A program made the translations under genes and the position numbers. Source: Stieleria marina (GTDB taxonomy: Bacteria > Planctomycetota > Planctomycetia > Pirellulales > Pirellulaceae). Taken from it: a stretch of 64,000 nt of DNA. Positions 27,112-35,877 of this stretch are shown one piece after another (the first letter of the stretch is position 1; every line of letters starts with the position of its first letter). The notes below the pieces were generated by a model. It ran no database searches, was not told the DNA's origin, and was given only the letters and a program-made list of their open reading frames with translations. The stretch lies in contig CP036526.1 of NCBI GenBank assembly GCA_007741555.1, positions 7,367,719 to 7,431,718 of the forward strand. Reading direction: 5' to 3'.

Positions 27112-27169
27112 CCACGTGGTTGCCAAGGTCTGCTGCAAAGCACCGACGGCACCGCGTGGCTCTTTTTTT
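27112..27169 (+). terminator. Terminator after the sigma factor gene
   Basis: An imperfect stem CCACGTGGTTGCC / GGCACCGCGTGG closes a loop of about 23 bases and is followed by seven T residues (27163-27169). It ends 90 bases after the sigma factor stop. Confidence 0.7.
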
Positions 27170-27304
27170 ACCGCACGGGTGCAATTGATTTTCCCAGACT
27201 CAAACACCACCCCCCATCCGGCAGGCAGCTCCCTTGGCGGCGTTCGGCAAGTTAGAATAGCCAGACAGAGTTCGCGTTCACCCATTACCTAAGGCAGTCC
27301 CGCC

Positions 27305-28207
27305 ATGGCTAGCGTCCTGTTGGTCGAAGACAGCATCACACAGGCGGAGATGATCCGGGGGCTGTTGGAATCGGCTGGCTATAACGTCACCCATGCAGAA
27401 GACGGCCAACAGGCAATCTCCAAAATCCAACAGCAACAGCCCGATGTGTTGCTAACCGATTTGATGATGCCCAATATGAATGGCTGTGAACTGACACGTC
27501 ACGTCGTGGAGCACTATCCAACGACCCCCGTGCTTGTGTTTACAGCACGCGGATCAGAAAGTTTGGCCGTCGATGCGCTGGCTGACGGAGCCGTGAACTT
27601 TGTCCCCAAAGCATTGTTGGAAGCCAGGTTGATTCCGGCCGTCAACGAACTGGCTGACCGTGTTCGTGTGGATTCAGCATGTTGCGAAAGCGGCGCCCAT
27701 CTGGTCGTCCCCGAGCTGATTTTTGAACTCGACAGCGATCCACGTGCGATCTTGCCCGTGACGCGTTACATCCAAAAAACGCTCGCGTTTGCTGATGTCA
27801 TGGACGTCGTGTCGCGTTTCCGAACCACCAGCGCTATTTCAGCGGCTCTGATCAATGCGATTTGCTATGGCAATCTGGAGATGCGTGAAGACGAAGAAGC
27901 GATCTACCGATTGATGCGTGGCGAAGTCAAACCTGCCGACGTTCCCCACAAAGTTCGCTTGGTCGTTTCGGTTGGTGTGCAAGATACGCGAGTTCTGGTG
28001 ACCCACGATGGCCCCGGAGCGATGACGCGAACGTCGCCCGCGCCGGGAACGCCTGAGTCCTTTGAATTGGAAGACTGCCGCGGATTGCTGCTGGTCACTA
28101 GTTTCATGGACAAGGTCATCTACCATCAACTGAGCAACGAAATTGTGATGGTCAAAGACACCTCGCCCAAATTGGAGCCACCGTTGCTGGAACCGGTCGC
28201 AACTTAA
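27305..28207 (+). CDS. Response regulator fused to an anti-sigma-like HATPase domain
   Basis: A 300-residue two-domain protein. Residues 1-120 form a receiver domain: acidic pair E8/D9, phosphoacceptor D52 in TDLMMPNMNG, T80 and K102. The C-terminal domain resembles the HATPase fold of RsbW/SpoIIAB: ISAALINAICYGNLE (N-box-like, with the usual Glu replaced), THDGPGAM (G1-like) and DCRGLLLVTSFMDKVIY. It lacks a phosphatase or kinase domain. It could couple a phosphorelay to sigma or anti-sigma binding. Location directly after a sigma factor gene supports this but is circumstantial. It starts 136 bases after the upstream terminator. Confidence 0.82.
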   Translation: MASVLLVEDSITQAEMIRGLLESAGYNVTHAEDGQQAISKIQQQQPDVLLTDLMMPNMNGCELTRHVVEHYPTTPVLVFTARGSESLAVDALADGAVNFVPKALLEARLIPAVNELADRVRVDSACCESGAHLVVPELIFELDSDPRAILPVTRYIQKTLAFADVMDVVSRFRTTSAISAALINAICYGNLEMREDEEAIYRLMRGEVKPADVPHKVRLVVSVGVQDTRVLVTHDGPGAMTRTSPAPGTPESFELEDCRGLLLVTSFMDKVIYHQLSNEIVMVKDTSPKLEPPLLEPVAT

Positions 28208-28390
28208 CGTACGCAACGTAACCGTCGCGACGTTTCGCCTCTAATTCACTCAGCCCGGCGGACTCCCGGTGGTCGTCCGATTTCTCACATTTCAGGCGAC
28301 AGCTTAGGTGGGCTGTGATTCTCGGTGATTCTGCTATTTTGAGGGCCAACATAAATGCCTTGAAAAGATCTCCGAATCTGGAAATAGAAC

Positions 28391-29326
28391 ATGGAAACCA
28401 GACCCCTGGGCAACACCGGCCTAGATCTCTCTGTCCTCTCTTTTGGCGCTTCTTCGATCGGAGCTGAGTTCCGAAAAATCGATGTCCCCGAAGCTCTCCG
28501 CTGCGTCAACGTCGCACTCGATCGCGGCATGAACTACATCGACACCGCAGCCTACTATGGCCGCGGAATGAGCGAAGTCATGCTCGGGCAAGTGTTGCCG
28601 GACATCCCGCGTGAGTCGTACATACTGAGCACCAAACTGGGCCGTTACGCGCCGCAGCACTTTGATTTCAGCGCAAAACGTGTCGCCGAAAGCATCGACA
28701 TCTCGCTCGAACGCATGCGATTAGAGACGCTGGACATTGTCTTTTGTCACGACATCGAATTCGTCGACCTGGACCAAATCGTCAACGAGACGATCCCTGC
28801 TCTTAAAAAAGAGGTCGACAAAGGCAAGGTGCGTTTCATCGGTGTCAGTGGGTATCCGATGAACATTTTCAAACAAATGCTCGATCGCGCGGATCTGGAT
28901 GTAGTACTGACCTACAACCACTACACGCTTCAAAACGATATGGCGTTGGACCTAGTCGAACCGTGCCATGCCAAGGGTGTCGGACTGATCAACGCGGCTC
29001 CCTTCAGCGCCCGGTTGTTGACCAGTGCGCCATTGCCGGAGTGGCACAAAGCGACCGACGAAGTTCGTGAGGTTGCCGCCAAGGCCGTTCAGCTTTGCAA
29101 AGACGCTGGCACTGACATCGCCAAATTGGCGCTGCAGTATTCGGTTGCCAATGAATCATTTGCAAGCTGCGTAACGGGTTCCGCCAATCCAAACCGAGTT
29201 TCGCAGTGGTGTGATTGGCTCGAAGAACCGATGGACGAGACTCTGGTCGCCGAAGTCAAAGCGATTCTGAAACCGATTCACAACTGGGTCTACGCCGAAG
29301 GCCGACCTGAGAACAACGACAATTAA
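28391..29326 (+). CDS. Aldo/keto reductase, L-galactose/L-fucose dehydrogenase-like
   Basis: An NAD(P)-dependent oxidoreductase with a TIM-barrel fold, 311 residues. The catalytic tetrad is visible as D51, Y56 (DTAAYYG), K82 (STKLGRY) and H120 (CHDIE). TYNHYTLQND and GLINAAPFSARLLTS match the branch that includes L-galactose and L-fucose dehydrogenases. It is likely to oxidise a free sugar or related aldose. The following gene encodes a sugar-isomerase-like TIM barrel, and the two may form a short catabolic unit despite a gap of 123 bases that contains a palindrome. Confidence 0.9.
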   Translation: METRPLGNTGLDLSVLSFGASSIGAEFRKIDVPEALRCVNVALDRGMNYIDTAAYYGRGMSEVMLGQVLPDIPRESYILSTKLGRYAPQHFDFSAKRVAESIDISLERMRLETLDIVFCHDIEFVDLDQIVNETIPALKKEVDKGKVRFIGVSGYPMNIFKQMLDRADLDVVLTYNHYTLQNDMALDLVEPCHAKGVGLINAAPFSARLLTSAPLPEWHKATDEVREVAAKAVQLCKDAGTDIAKLALQYSVANESFASCVTGSANPNRVSQWCDWLEEPMDETLVAEVKAILKPIHNWVYAEGRPENNDN

Positions 29327-29349
29327 GTTTGCAACGACATTTCTTTGAA

Positions 29350-29370
29350 CCGCGGCACGGCTAGCCGCGG
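29350..29370. repeat. CTAG-centred palindrome in an intergenic gap
   Basis: CCGCGG (29350-29355) pairs with CCGCGG (29365-29370), and the inner CGGCTAGCCG is itself a 10-bp palindrome. It resembles the CGCTAGCG-containing element at 46683-46708, suggesting a dispersed intergenic palindrome family. Confidence 0.55.
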
Positions 29371-29449
29371 GCCTCACTGACGCAATCTCAAATGTGCCAT
29401 TGGCTAGCTTCCGTGGCTCATCCAACCAACACCAACCGAATAGACCATC

Positions 29450-30259
29450 ATGAAATCAGCAATCACCATCAGCCTTGTCGAAGAAGCCCGCGGCGGACCC
29501 TTTGTCCTCTGGGACGGTTTGGAAAAATCAATCGCTTTCGCCGGCGAACTGGGTTACGACGCTGTCGAAATTTTTGCCCCCAGTGTCGACGCGATCGATC
29601 CCGATGCACTCGGCAAAATGCTGGACAAAGCTGGTCTGAAATTGTGTGCTTTGGGCACGGGTGCTGGTTGGGTCAAATCTCGCCTGCAACTCGCTGATCC
29701 AGATGCCGGCCAACGACAAAAGGCTCGCGACTTTGTGCGCAGCATTATCGACCTGGCTGGACCGTTTGGCGCCTCGGCGATCATCGGTTCGATGCAAGGT
29801 CCAAGTGGACACACCGATGACTCGGCGCCAAGCTATCTAGCCGAAGCACTCGAAGACGGCGGCGCACACGCTGCTCAGTACAACGTGCCGCTGATCTACG
29901 AACCACTCAATCGCTACGAAACTCGCCAGTGCTGCACCGTGGCCGATGGAGTCGAATTGCTGGAATCGCTATCGACTGACAACGTGCGACTGCTTTGCGA
30001 TTTGTTCCACATGAACATCGAAGAACAAGACATCGCCGATGCACTTCGCGTCGGCGGAAAGTGGGTGGGACACATTCACTTTGTCGATAGCAATCGCCGC
30101 CCCGTGGGGCTTGGCCACATGCAGTATGGCCGCATCATTCAAGCCCTGCGCGATATCAATTACCAAGGCTATCTGTGCGCAGAAGCGTTTCCGTATCCCG
30201 ATCCACATGAAGCCGCACGTCAGACGATGCGTGCTTACAAATACTGGACGCAAAGCTAA
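29450..30259 (+). CDS. Sugar phosphate isomerase/epimerase family protein
   Basis: A 269-residue xylose-isomerase-like TIM barrel (AP endonuclease 2 fold). Metal-binding residues are visible in PLIYEPLNRYETR (Glu), VRLLCDLFHMNIEEQ (Asp and His), VGHIHFVDSNRRPVGLGH (His and Asp) and YLCAEAFPYPDP (Glu). The family includes hydroxypyruvate isomerase, sugar epimerases and inosose dehydratase. The exact substrate is not clear. It follows the aldo/keto reductase gene. Confidence 0.88.
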   Translation: MKSAITISLVEEARGGPFVLWDGLEKSIAFAGELGYDAVEIFAPSVDAIDPDALGKMLDKAGLKLCALGTGAGWVKSRLQLADPDAGQRQKARDFVRSIIDLAGPFGASAIIGSMQGPSGHTDDSAPSYLAEALEDGGAHAAQYNVPLIYEPLNRYETRQCCTVADGVELLESLSTDNVRLLCDLFHMNIEEQDIADALRVGGKWVGHIHFVDSNRRPVGLGHMQYGRIIQALRDINYQGYLCAEAFPYPDPHEAARQTMRAYKYWTQS

Positions 30260-30274
30260 AGCCAGTCGTTTTGG

Positions 30275-31192
30275 CTAGCGCAAAAATCGCATCATGGGCA
30301 AACTGGCAACGCCAGTTCCACCGCTCACCGGTGGCAGCGACTGGCTGTACTGAGTGCGTGGATAGAGATCCGTTGCTCTGAGTCCACCTTGCTCTGCATT
30401 GCGGCGTGGCGGGTCGCTGGTCATTCGTCCTAGCGAACTGGCCACTCGCGGCGATGTGCTTGGAAAGTTCGCCATCGATCGGTTTGCAACCGATCCATAC
30501 GGTGTGTTGCCGAAACTGGCTCCGTAACTGCTACCGCCAAGTTGATTGGTAGCCAAGTTGGAATTTCGCGACTGCCATCCCGATGCGTAGTTGCCGCCTT
30601 GTCCCAACGGCTGGATGCGAGTATTCGCGGCCAAAGGACGAAGCCGCGATGCGATCTGTTCGCTGACGCCCGGAGGCGTTGCTTGTGCGGGCGGAGCGAC
30701 TCGACCAACCGGTTCAAAATCGATCTTCTCTTCTCGCTTGATACTGACGATCCGTTGCGGCACGTCGACCATCCGTTTTTCCGCTACCCAATTGGTACGC
30801 GTTTGGCTGCGAGTCACCACATTGCTTTTTTGTTTCCACGACGTCACCGGCACATGATGGTAGGTGACGACTGGCTGACGAAACGGATTCCAACGCCCAT
30901 GCAAAACGGGCTGCCAAGCATGCTCGGTTACGGGCGTAAACACCGTCTGCGTCTCAGGCACTTTTTCCGTGACCGTTTCGGGCCGAAAAACCGTTTGCTC
31001 TTTCTTTTCCACTTTGGTTTCCACAACGGGTCGCTCGACCGTGCGGACAACTTTGCGGTAGACAATGCCGGTGTCGGGGTGGGTGTAATACCCAGGTGCG
31101 TCTTCGCCCGACGCACATCGCCCATCGACGAAAGCGGCCGCGGTGACCATGATCATGAAGCGGGTAAACCAAGAAGAGATCCGATGTTTCAT
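30275..31192 (-). CDS. Secreted protein with Val/Glu/Thr-rich repeats
   Basis: A 305-residue exported protein. The N-terminus (FMIMVTAAAFVDGRCASGE) looks like a signal peptide. The mature N-terminal half contains repeated short strand-like units such as VVRTVERPVVETKVEKKEQT, RPETVTEKVPETQT and VPQRIVSIKREEK. Similar VxxPVxxxxVxxxxxT units occur in other planctomycete envelope proteins, including the YTV-type group. The C-terminal part is low-complexity, rich in Ser, Asn, Gly and Arg. A cell-envelope structural role is inferred. It is convergent with the upstream sugar isomerase gene, 15 bases apart. Confidence 0.65.
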   Translation of the reverse strand: MKHRISSWFTRFMIMVTAAAFVDGRCASGEDAPGYYTHPDTGIVYRKVVRTVERPVVETKVEKKEQTVFRPETVTEKVPETQTVFTPVTEHAWQPVLHGRWNPFRQPVVTYHHVPVTSWKQKSNVVTRSQTRTNWVAEKRMVDVPQRIVSIKREEKIDFEPVGRVAPPAQATPPGVSEQIASRLRPLAANTRIQPLGQGGNYASGWQSRNSNLATNQLGGSSYGASFGNTPYGSVANRSMANFPSTSPRVASSLGRMTSDPPRRNAEQGGLRATDLYPRTQYSQSLPPVSGGTGVASLPMMRFLR

Positions 31193-31370
31193 GCCAGGCC
31201 CTTGCCATTATTTCGGACGGTTGGTTGACTAGTCAGCGTCGAACAGCCCTGTCGAAATGCTTGCGAATCTCATCTCGATTCGTCAGCCACTCCAGCGCAG
31301 TCCTCTTGACCAGATTCGGACCACGACGGGTGCCAAACTGAGCGAATCCCCTTTGAATGAGCACAAATAG

Positions 31371-31634
31371 TTGATTGACGAACGATTTTTAGCCCTGATG
31401 CAGTGTCCGATCGACGGAACAAACCTGGCAAACGCCGACCAAGTCTTGGTTTCATCGCTCAACGATCTGATCGCCAATGGCCAGCTGCGTGACCGGGCCG
31501 ATCAACTGATTCGGGAGCCGCTGGAACACGCTTTGATCAATGAGGGCGGGAAGTGGGCGTTTGCGATCCGCAACCGTATTCCGTCGCTGATCGCCGACGA
31601 AGCGATAGCAATCCCAGACGAATTGCGGCTCTGA
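31371..31634 (+). CDS. Trm112-like (UPF0434) small protein, divergent
   Basis: An 87-residue protein. MIDERFLALMQCPIDGTNL aligns with the start of Trm112/YcaR proteins, and FAIRNRIPSLIADEAIAIPD aligns with the end of that family. The start is TTG at 31371, judged by the family N-terminus. The usual CPxC zinc site is reduced to C-P-I-D, and the second Cys pair is absent, so it probably does not bind zinc. The insertion in the middle is also unusual. In other bacteria Trm112-like proteins activate methyltransferases. A partner is not visible here. Confidence 0.75.
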   Translation: MIDERFLALMQCPIDGTNLANADQVLVSSLNDLIANGQLRDRADQLIREPLEHALINEGGKWAFAIRNRIPSLIADEAIAIPDELRL

Positions 31635-31699
31635 TAAAAACTTCACCAGCCCTCACGCCGCAATCGGTCCGATTTTCACAAGCCCTGTCACTATTCGCC

Positions 31700-31719
31700 T
31701 ATTTCAGCTTATTTCAGCT
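31700..31719 (+). repeat. Two tandem TATTTCAGCT units
   Basis: A perfect 10-nt direct repeat at 31700-31709 and 31710-31719, followed by AAAAATAGC. It is 190-210 bases upstream of the DUF1559 gene and could be a regulator site. Confidence 0.6.
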
Positions 31720-31795
31720 AAAAATAGCGTTTCGCTTGAATGTTTAGGGCGGCTAATCCCGCAATCACGCGCGTTTAACGTATAGGCTGACGGCT

Positions 31796-31833
31796 GTCGC
31801 ACTGCGTTTTTGCAGCACCGATTTTAGTGCGAC
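31796..31833 (+). promoter_or_regulatory. Hairpin in the DUF1559 leader
   Basis: GTCGCACT (31796-31803) pairs with AGTGCGAC (31826-31833). A competing inner stem CTGC/GCAG (31802-31815) shares bases with it. It sits just after a TATAGG sequence (31781-31786) that could be a -10 element, so it may form in the 5' leader. Regulatory function is only inferred. Confidence 0.45.
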
Positions 31834-31911
31834 GCTCTTCTGTCGGGTTGTTTACCTTTCGAGCTAGACAACCAGACTCTTATTCTTTTTCTCTATGGAT
31901 CGGGTTTTATC

Positions 31912-33162
31912 ATGATTTCCAGACGAAATCGCTCGACAGCTTTCACGCTCGTGGAACTTCTAGTTGTCATCGCCATCATTGGCATTTTGGTGGGGCTTTT
32001 GCTACCCGCTGTTCAGGCCGCACGCGAAGCGGCACGTCGTATGAGTTGCAGTAACAACTTTAAGAACATTGGGTTGGCAATTCACAATTATCACAGTGCG
32101 TACAAAGAGCTCCCCATGCAGGGTGCTGGCACTGACAGCCCAGGCAGCAGCAATCCCGGCATTGGTGATCAGGGTGCCACCGTGAACTGGTGGCGAAACT
32201 ACAACCACTCCAACGCATGGCGTCTGAGTGCACTGGTTGGACTGACACCCTTTATCGAGCAGCAAGGCCTGTGGAGTCAAATTTCGAATCCGAACAACGA
32301 CAACAACGGCACTCCTTTTGCCTCGGGTTTGAATTGGCCACCAATGGGACCTGTACCGACGCAGGCGCGTTACCGACCTTGGTCAACCGAAATCCCAACG
32401 TTCCGATGCCCGAGCGATCCCGGTGTTGGATTGCCAGCCCTAGGCCGAACCAACTACGGCGCCTGCCTGGGTGATTCGTATTTCCGAGGCATGCACGGGG
32501 GAAGCCAGCTGGACGGAACGACCGGAAAGCGAAAAGAAGTTGCAGGCTGGGCACGACAAGCCCGAGCGGCCGAACGTGGAATGTTTATGCTCCACAATCG
32601 ATCCAAATTTCGCGATGTCTTGGACGGTTTGTCCAACACGGTTGCTATGGGTGAATTTGCGACCGACCTGGGTGATCGTGACTCCCGAACGATTGGTGAT
32701 CACGAACCGACTCAAGCGCATAATTTGATTCGTGACAATGCCAGTTGGGTTCATGACCAAAACTACACCGATCCGGAGCGACCACAATTCTGGCTCCAGA
32801 CGATTCCTGTTTGGGGTGTAACCAACGGACGTGGATTCCGCTGGGCATCTCACCGAATGGGAATGTCGGGGATGCACACAATTTCCCCACCTAACTCTCT
32901 GATCTCGGCTCAGAGAAATCCGGGAGGCACGTCCATCATGCCACCATCAAGTCGTCACCAAGGTGGCGTTCATATTTTGATGGGCGATGGTGCGGTCGTC
33001 TTTATGACCGACTCTGTCGAAGCCGGCGACCAGCACTCGGGAATGGTTTGGCTGAACGGACAGAACTCTCAAGCCCCCGGCTCCAAGAGTCCTTTCGGTT
33101 TGTGGGGTGCACTTGGCACTCGCGCAAGCAGCGAAACAATCGAAGAGCAACTCAACCAGTAG
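31912..33162 (+). CDS. DUF1559 protein with type II/IV prepilin-like N-terminus
   Basis: A 416-residue protein typical of planctomycetes. The N-terminus has a prepilin-like cleavage and methylation motif, [15 protein letters not shown], followed by a hydrophobic helix and [18 protein letters not shown]. The DUF1559 domain follows with [16 protein letters not shown] near the N-terminus and a C-terminal [17 protein letters not shown] pattern. It is probably exported or assembled through a pseudopilin-type system. Planctomycete genomes often carry many copies. A small lipoprotein gene follows 131 bases downstream with a 12-bp hairpin between. Confidence 0.94.
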   Translation: MISRRNRSTAFTLVELLVVIAIIGILVGLLLPAVQAAREAARRMSCSNNFKNIGLAIHNYHSAYKELPMQGAGTDSPGSSNPGIGDQGATVNWWRNYNHSNAWRLSALVGLTPFIEQQGLWSQISNPNNDNNGTPFASGLNWPPMGPVPTQARYRPWSTEIPTFRCPSDPGVGLPALGRTNYGACLGDSYFRGMHGGSQLDGTTGKRKEVAGWARQARAAERGMFMLHNRSKFRDVLDGLSNTVAMGEFATDLGDRDSRTIGDHEPTQAHNLIRDNASWVHDQNYTDPERPQFWLQTIPVWGVTNGRGFRWASHRMGMSGMHTISPPNSLISAQRNPGGTSIMPPSSRHQGGVHILMGDGAVVFMTDSVEAGDQHSGMVWLNGQNSQAPGSKSPFGLWGALGTRASSETIEEQLNQ

Positions 33163-33192
33163 TTCTTCGTCTGTATGATGTATTCACTCACT

Positions 33193-33220
33193 CGTACCGG
33201 CCTAATAGTAGGCCGGTACG
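33193..33220 (+). repeat. Perfect 12-bp hairpin between DUF1559 and lipoprotein genes
   Basis: CGTACCGGCCTA (33193-33204) and TAGGCCGGTACG (33209-33220) form a perfect stem around ATAG. There is no T-run, so it may stabilise or process the mRNA rather than terminate it. Confidence 0.75.
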
Positions 33221-33293
33221 CCTCTGGGCCGCGGATCTTTCAACCATCTTAAAGAACCAACGTTCGCCTCTCATTCGAATTGGAGCACTTTTC

Positions 33294-33476
33294 GTGAAAC
33301 GCTTTCTTTCTACTTGCCTAGTTCTCGGCGGAATCTCAGTTTTTGCTGTTGGTTGCGGTACATCTGAGCCGTCCAATGTCATGGACAACGTCGATGAAAA
33401 AGAACTACTGGACTACGAAGCGATGATCGCTGCGGAAAACCAAGCGATGGACTCCGATACCGGCGACGTGGAATAG
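33294..33476 (+). CDS. Small lipoprotein following a DUF1559 gene
   Basis: A 60-residue protein starting at GTG 33294 (KRFLSTCLVLGGISVFAVGC). The lipobox A-V-G-C is followed by an acidic tail of about 40 residues (DEKELLDYEAMIAAE). It matches the small lipoproteins that often follow DUF1559 genes in planctomycetes. The frame is open upstream to 33048 but the upstream part overlaps the DUF1559 gene and is not credible. GGAG lies at 33282-33285. It is probably a membrane partner of the prepilin-like protein. Confidence 0.8.
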   Translation: MKRFLSTCLVLGGISVFAVGCGTSEPSNVMDNVDEKELLDYEAMIAAENQAMDSDTGDVE

Positions 33477-33530
33477 TAAGGAGCCAAACGGCAAAACTTC
33501 TGCCCCTTACATTGCATCGCTAAACGATTC

Positions 33531-33570
33531 AAACGGACGTTCACGCCTAGGTGTGAACGTCCGTTTTTTT
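33531..33570 (+). terminator. Rho-independent terminator after the lipoprotein gene
   Basis: A 14-bp perfect stem AAACGGACGTTCAC / GTGAACGTCCGTTT with an 8-base loop, followed by T residues to 33570. It ends the DUF1559-lipoprotein transcript. Confidence 0.92.
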
Positions 33571-33598
33571 GATGGTACACGACCTATCGTCTGTCGAC

Positions 33599-33832
33599 TT
33601 AAAACTCGCCGGGTTCCTCGGGCGGATCGCTGCACCACTTGTTTAGTTCCGCCACGACCATATCACGTTCCTTGGCAATCACCCAAAGTGAATCGTCGAC
33701 ATCCAAACGAATTTCGTAGTCACCTTCGTGCATACAGTCGTCTTCGCCGCAAAAGTGCGGTACGTCACTGACCCAAACAATGCGGTACAGAGGAACGTGT
33801 TTGTCATCAACAAGGATGATAGGTGAATACAT
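33599..33832 (-). CDS. Small hypothetical protein
   Basis: A 77-residue acidic protein with no recognised domain (SPIILVDDKHVPLYRIVWVS, then a CGEDDC motif). GGAG lies about ten bases before the ATG at 33832, which supports it as a real gene. It is 42 bases downstream of proC on the same strand and could be cotranscribed. The two Cys in C-G-E-D-D-C might bind a metal, but there is no second pair apart from a later Cys (W-C-S-D). Confidence 0.65.
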   Translation of the reverse strand: MYSPIILVDDKHVPLYRIVWVSDVPHFCGEDDCMHEGDYEIRLDVDDSLWVIAKERDMVVAELNKWCSDPPEEPGEF

Positions 33833-33874
33833 TTGATTGGCTCCTGTTACAACGAACTTTCAATCCCGACAGAT

Positions 33875-34684
33875 TCAGTCTTGTCCCAATTCACGACTAC
33901 GATCAGCCGATGCTTTGACGGCTTGGATCAGTGCACCGCGAACACCGTTTTGCTCCAGCACTCTGAGCGCCTCGATCGTTGTCCCACCCGGGCTGGCCAC
34001 CGCGTCTTTTAACTCCCCAGGGTGACGCCCTGTTTCGGCAACCATTTTGGCAGTTCCCAAAACAGTTTGTGTCGCCAACTGCATCGCCAATGGACGCGGC
34101 AAACCCGACAGCACTCCGCCATCGGCCAGAGCTTCGATCATCAAACAAACATATGCGGGCCCCGATCCACTGAGCCCCGTGACTGCATCCATCTGCGATT
34201 CTTTGACTTCGACAACCAAGCCAACGCTTTGAAGCATCGATTTGATTTGACTGGTGTCGTCTTCGGTAACTGACTCGCCCACACAAAAGGCGCTCGCTCC
34301 TTGGCCCACCAAGCTAGGTGTGTTGGGCATCACGCGAGCAACGCGTTGGTGCCCTATCCATTGGCACAGTTTCTTCATCCCCACGCCAGCAGCGATCGAC
34401 ACAACCAGTTTTCCTACCCAAGTTTGGTCGGGTTGTTGGGTGACGATGGGCAACACATTTGGCTTGACTGCCAACAGCACGGTCTGGGCATCGCGGACAC
34501 CGGCGATCAAATCGCCGCCAACGTTGACGCTGGGATGATGCTCGTTCCACCAAGCACGCCCGAGCTCATTTACTTCGACGACATGGATGTTTTCGGCTTT
34601 TTGAACCCCGCTTTGCAGCATTCCGCCAACCAGGGCACGTCCCATTTGCCCCCCGCCAATGACTGTTAATTGGATCTTGTTCAT
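33875..34684 (-). CDS. proC: Pyrroline-5-carboxylate reductase
   Basis: The last step of proline synthesis, reducing pyrroline-5-carboxylate with NAD(P)H, 269 residues. The Rossmann start is IQLTVIGGGQMGRALVGG (GGGxMG). VLLAVKPNVLP and VSIAAGVGMKKL follow, and the C-terminal signature VTGLSGSGPAYVCLMIEALADGGVLSGLP is intact. ATG at 34684 fits the family; the longer frame to 34720 is not needed. It is divergent from the argB cluster, so proline and arginine synthesis genes lie side by side. Confidence 0.96.
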   Translation of the reverse strand: MNKIQLTVIGGGQMGRALVGGMLQSGVQKAENIHVVEVNELGRAWWNEHHPSVNVGGDLIAGVRDAQTVLLAVKPNVLPIVTQQPDQTWVGKLVVSIAAGVGMKKLCQWIGHQRVARVMPNTPSLVGQGASAFCVGESVTEDDTSQIKSMLQSVGLVVEVKESQMDAVTGLSGSGPAYVCLMIEALADGGVLSGLPRPLAMQLATQTVLGTAKMVAETGRHPGELKDAVASPGGTTIEALRVLEQNGVRGALIQAVKASADRSRELGQD

Positions 34685-34887
34685 AATTTCTTCTTTTACA
34701 TTTAACCATCTGCCGATCACGACATCCGGTGTTCACAATTGACCCCTCCGCTGAGCCCCCTTAAATTGATCGGTTTTTCCGCTGCCGAACACTCCCCTAA
34801 TTTTTGCCTCGAACGTTCCTCTATCGCTTTGGCAAGCCGATCAAGGTTCACTGCGTCGACCGACGCGGGAAAACGCCCCCTCTATTC

Positions 34888-35787
34888 ATGATCAATACCA
34901 CTGGATCCTCCGGAGCATTCCACGTGCAAGAAGCGATTACCAAAGCCGACACGCTAATCGAAGCGATGGGCTGGATTCGTAAGTTTCGTGGCAAAACGAC
35001 GGTTATCAAACTCGGTGGCAGCATCGTAGACAACGAAGAGGCTCTGATGCACATCCTGCTGGATGTGATCTTTATGGAGTCCGTCGGCATGAAACCCGTC
35101 CTGGTTCACGGCGGTGGCAAGGCAATCAACCGCGCTCTTGCCGAAGCCAACATCGAGCCGAAGTTCATCCAAGGCCGACGATGGACCAATCCGGCCACAC
35201 TCGAAGTCGTCGAAAGAGTATTGGCGGGCGAGCTCAACGTGTTCTTGACCGAAGAGATCGAACGCCTGGGCGGACGCGCGATGAATCTTTCGTTCAACAC
35301 AACCAACGTCTTGTTCGGCGAAAAATTGACGCTCCCCGATGGCGAAGACTTGGGAGCGGTCGGCCACGTCACCCGCGTCGATCGCAGCGTAATCGAAGGA
35401 CTGTCCTACACCGATCAGGTGCCTGTTATTCCATCGATGTGCGAAGGCGAAAACGGCGAACACTTCAACGTCAACGCCGACACTGCGGCCATGGCGGTAG
35501 CTCAATCATTGGGCGCCGAAAAACTTGTGTTCCTCTCGGACGTCAATGGTGTCCGCCGCGACAAGGACGATCCGGACACGATCATTCACTCTTTGAATGC
35601 CGACGAAGCTCGCGCCCTGATTTCCGATGGGACGATCGCAACGGGAATGATCCCCAAAGTCGAAGCCTGTTTGGAAACTCTCGGCCGTGGTGTCAAGAAA
35701 GTCCACATCGTCGACGGCGCTCTTCGGCATTCGCTGTTGCTGGAAATTTTCACGACCAGCGGCGTCGGGACGGAAATTCGACAGTAG
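34888..35787 (+). CDS. argB: N-acetylglutamate kinase
   Basis: The second step of arginine synthesis, phosphorylating N-acetylglutamate, 299 residues. Key motifs are [17 protein letters not shown] (catalytic K41), [15 protein letters not shown], and the C-terminal [16 protein letters not shown] and [25 protein letters not shown] with a closing lysine. Downstream are the argD-like gene and argF. The frame extends to 34804, but the ATG at 34888 fits the family N-terminus. I see no arginine-binding N-terminal helix assignment possible by eye. Confidence 0.96.
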   Translation: MINTTGSSGAFHVQEAITKADTLIEAMGWIRKFRGKTTVIKLGGSIVDNEEALMHILLDVIFMESVGMKPVLVHGGGKAINRALAEANIEPKFIQGRRWTNPATLEVVERVLAGELNVFLTEEIERLGGRAMNLSFNTTNVLFGEKLTLPDGEDLGAVGHVTRVDRSVIEGLSYTDQVPVIPSMCEGENGEHFNVNADTAAMAVAQSLGAEKLVFLSDVNGVRRDKDDPDTIIHSLNADEARALISDGTIATGMIPKVEACLETLGRGVKKVHIVDGALRHSLLLEIFTTSGVGTEIRQ

Positions 35788-35877
35788 TGGATTTCTAAAT
35801 TTTCCGAAATTCATTCGCGAACCTCGCAACTGAGGTTTGTGACTCTCTCCTTTTCCCAATTAGTGCTCCTCTACAAA

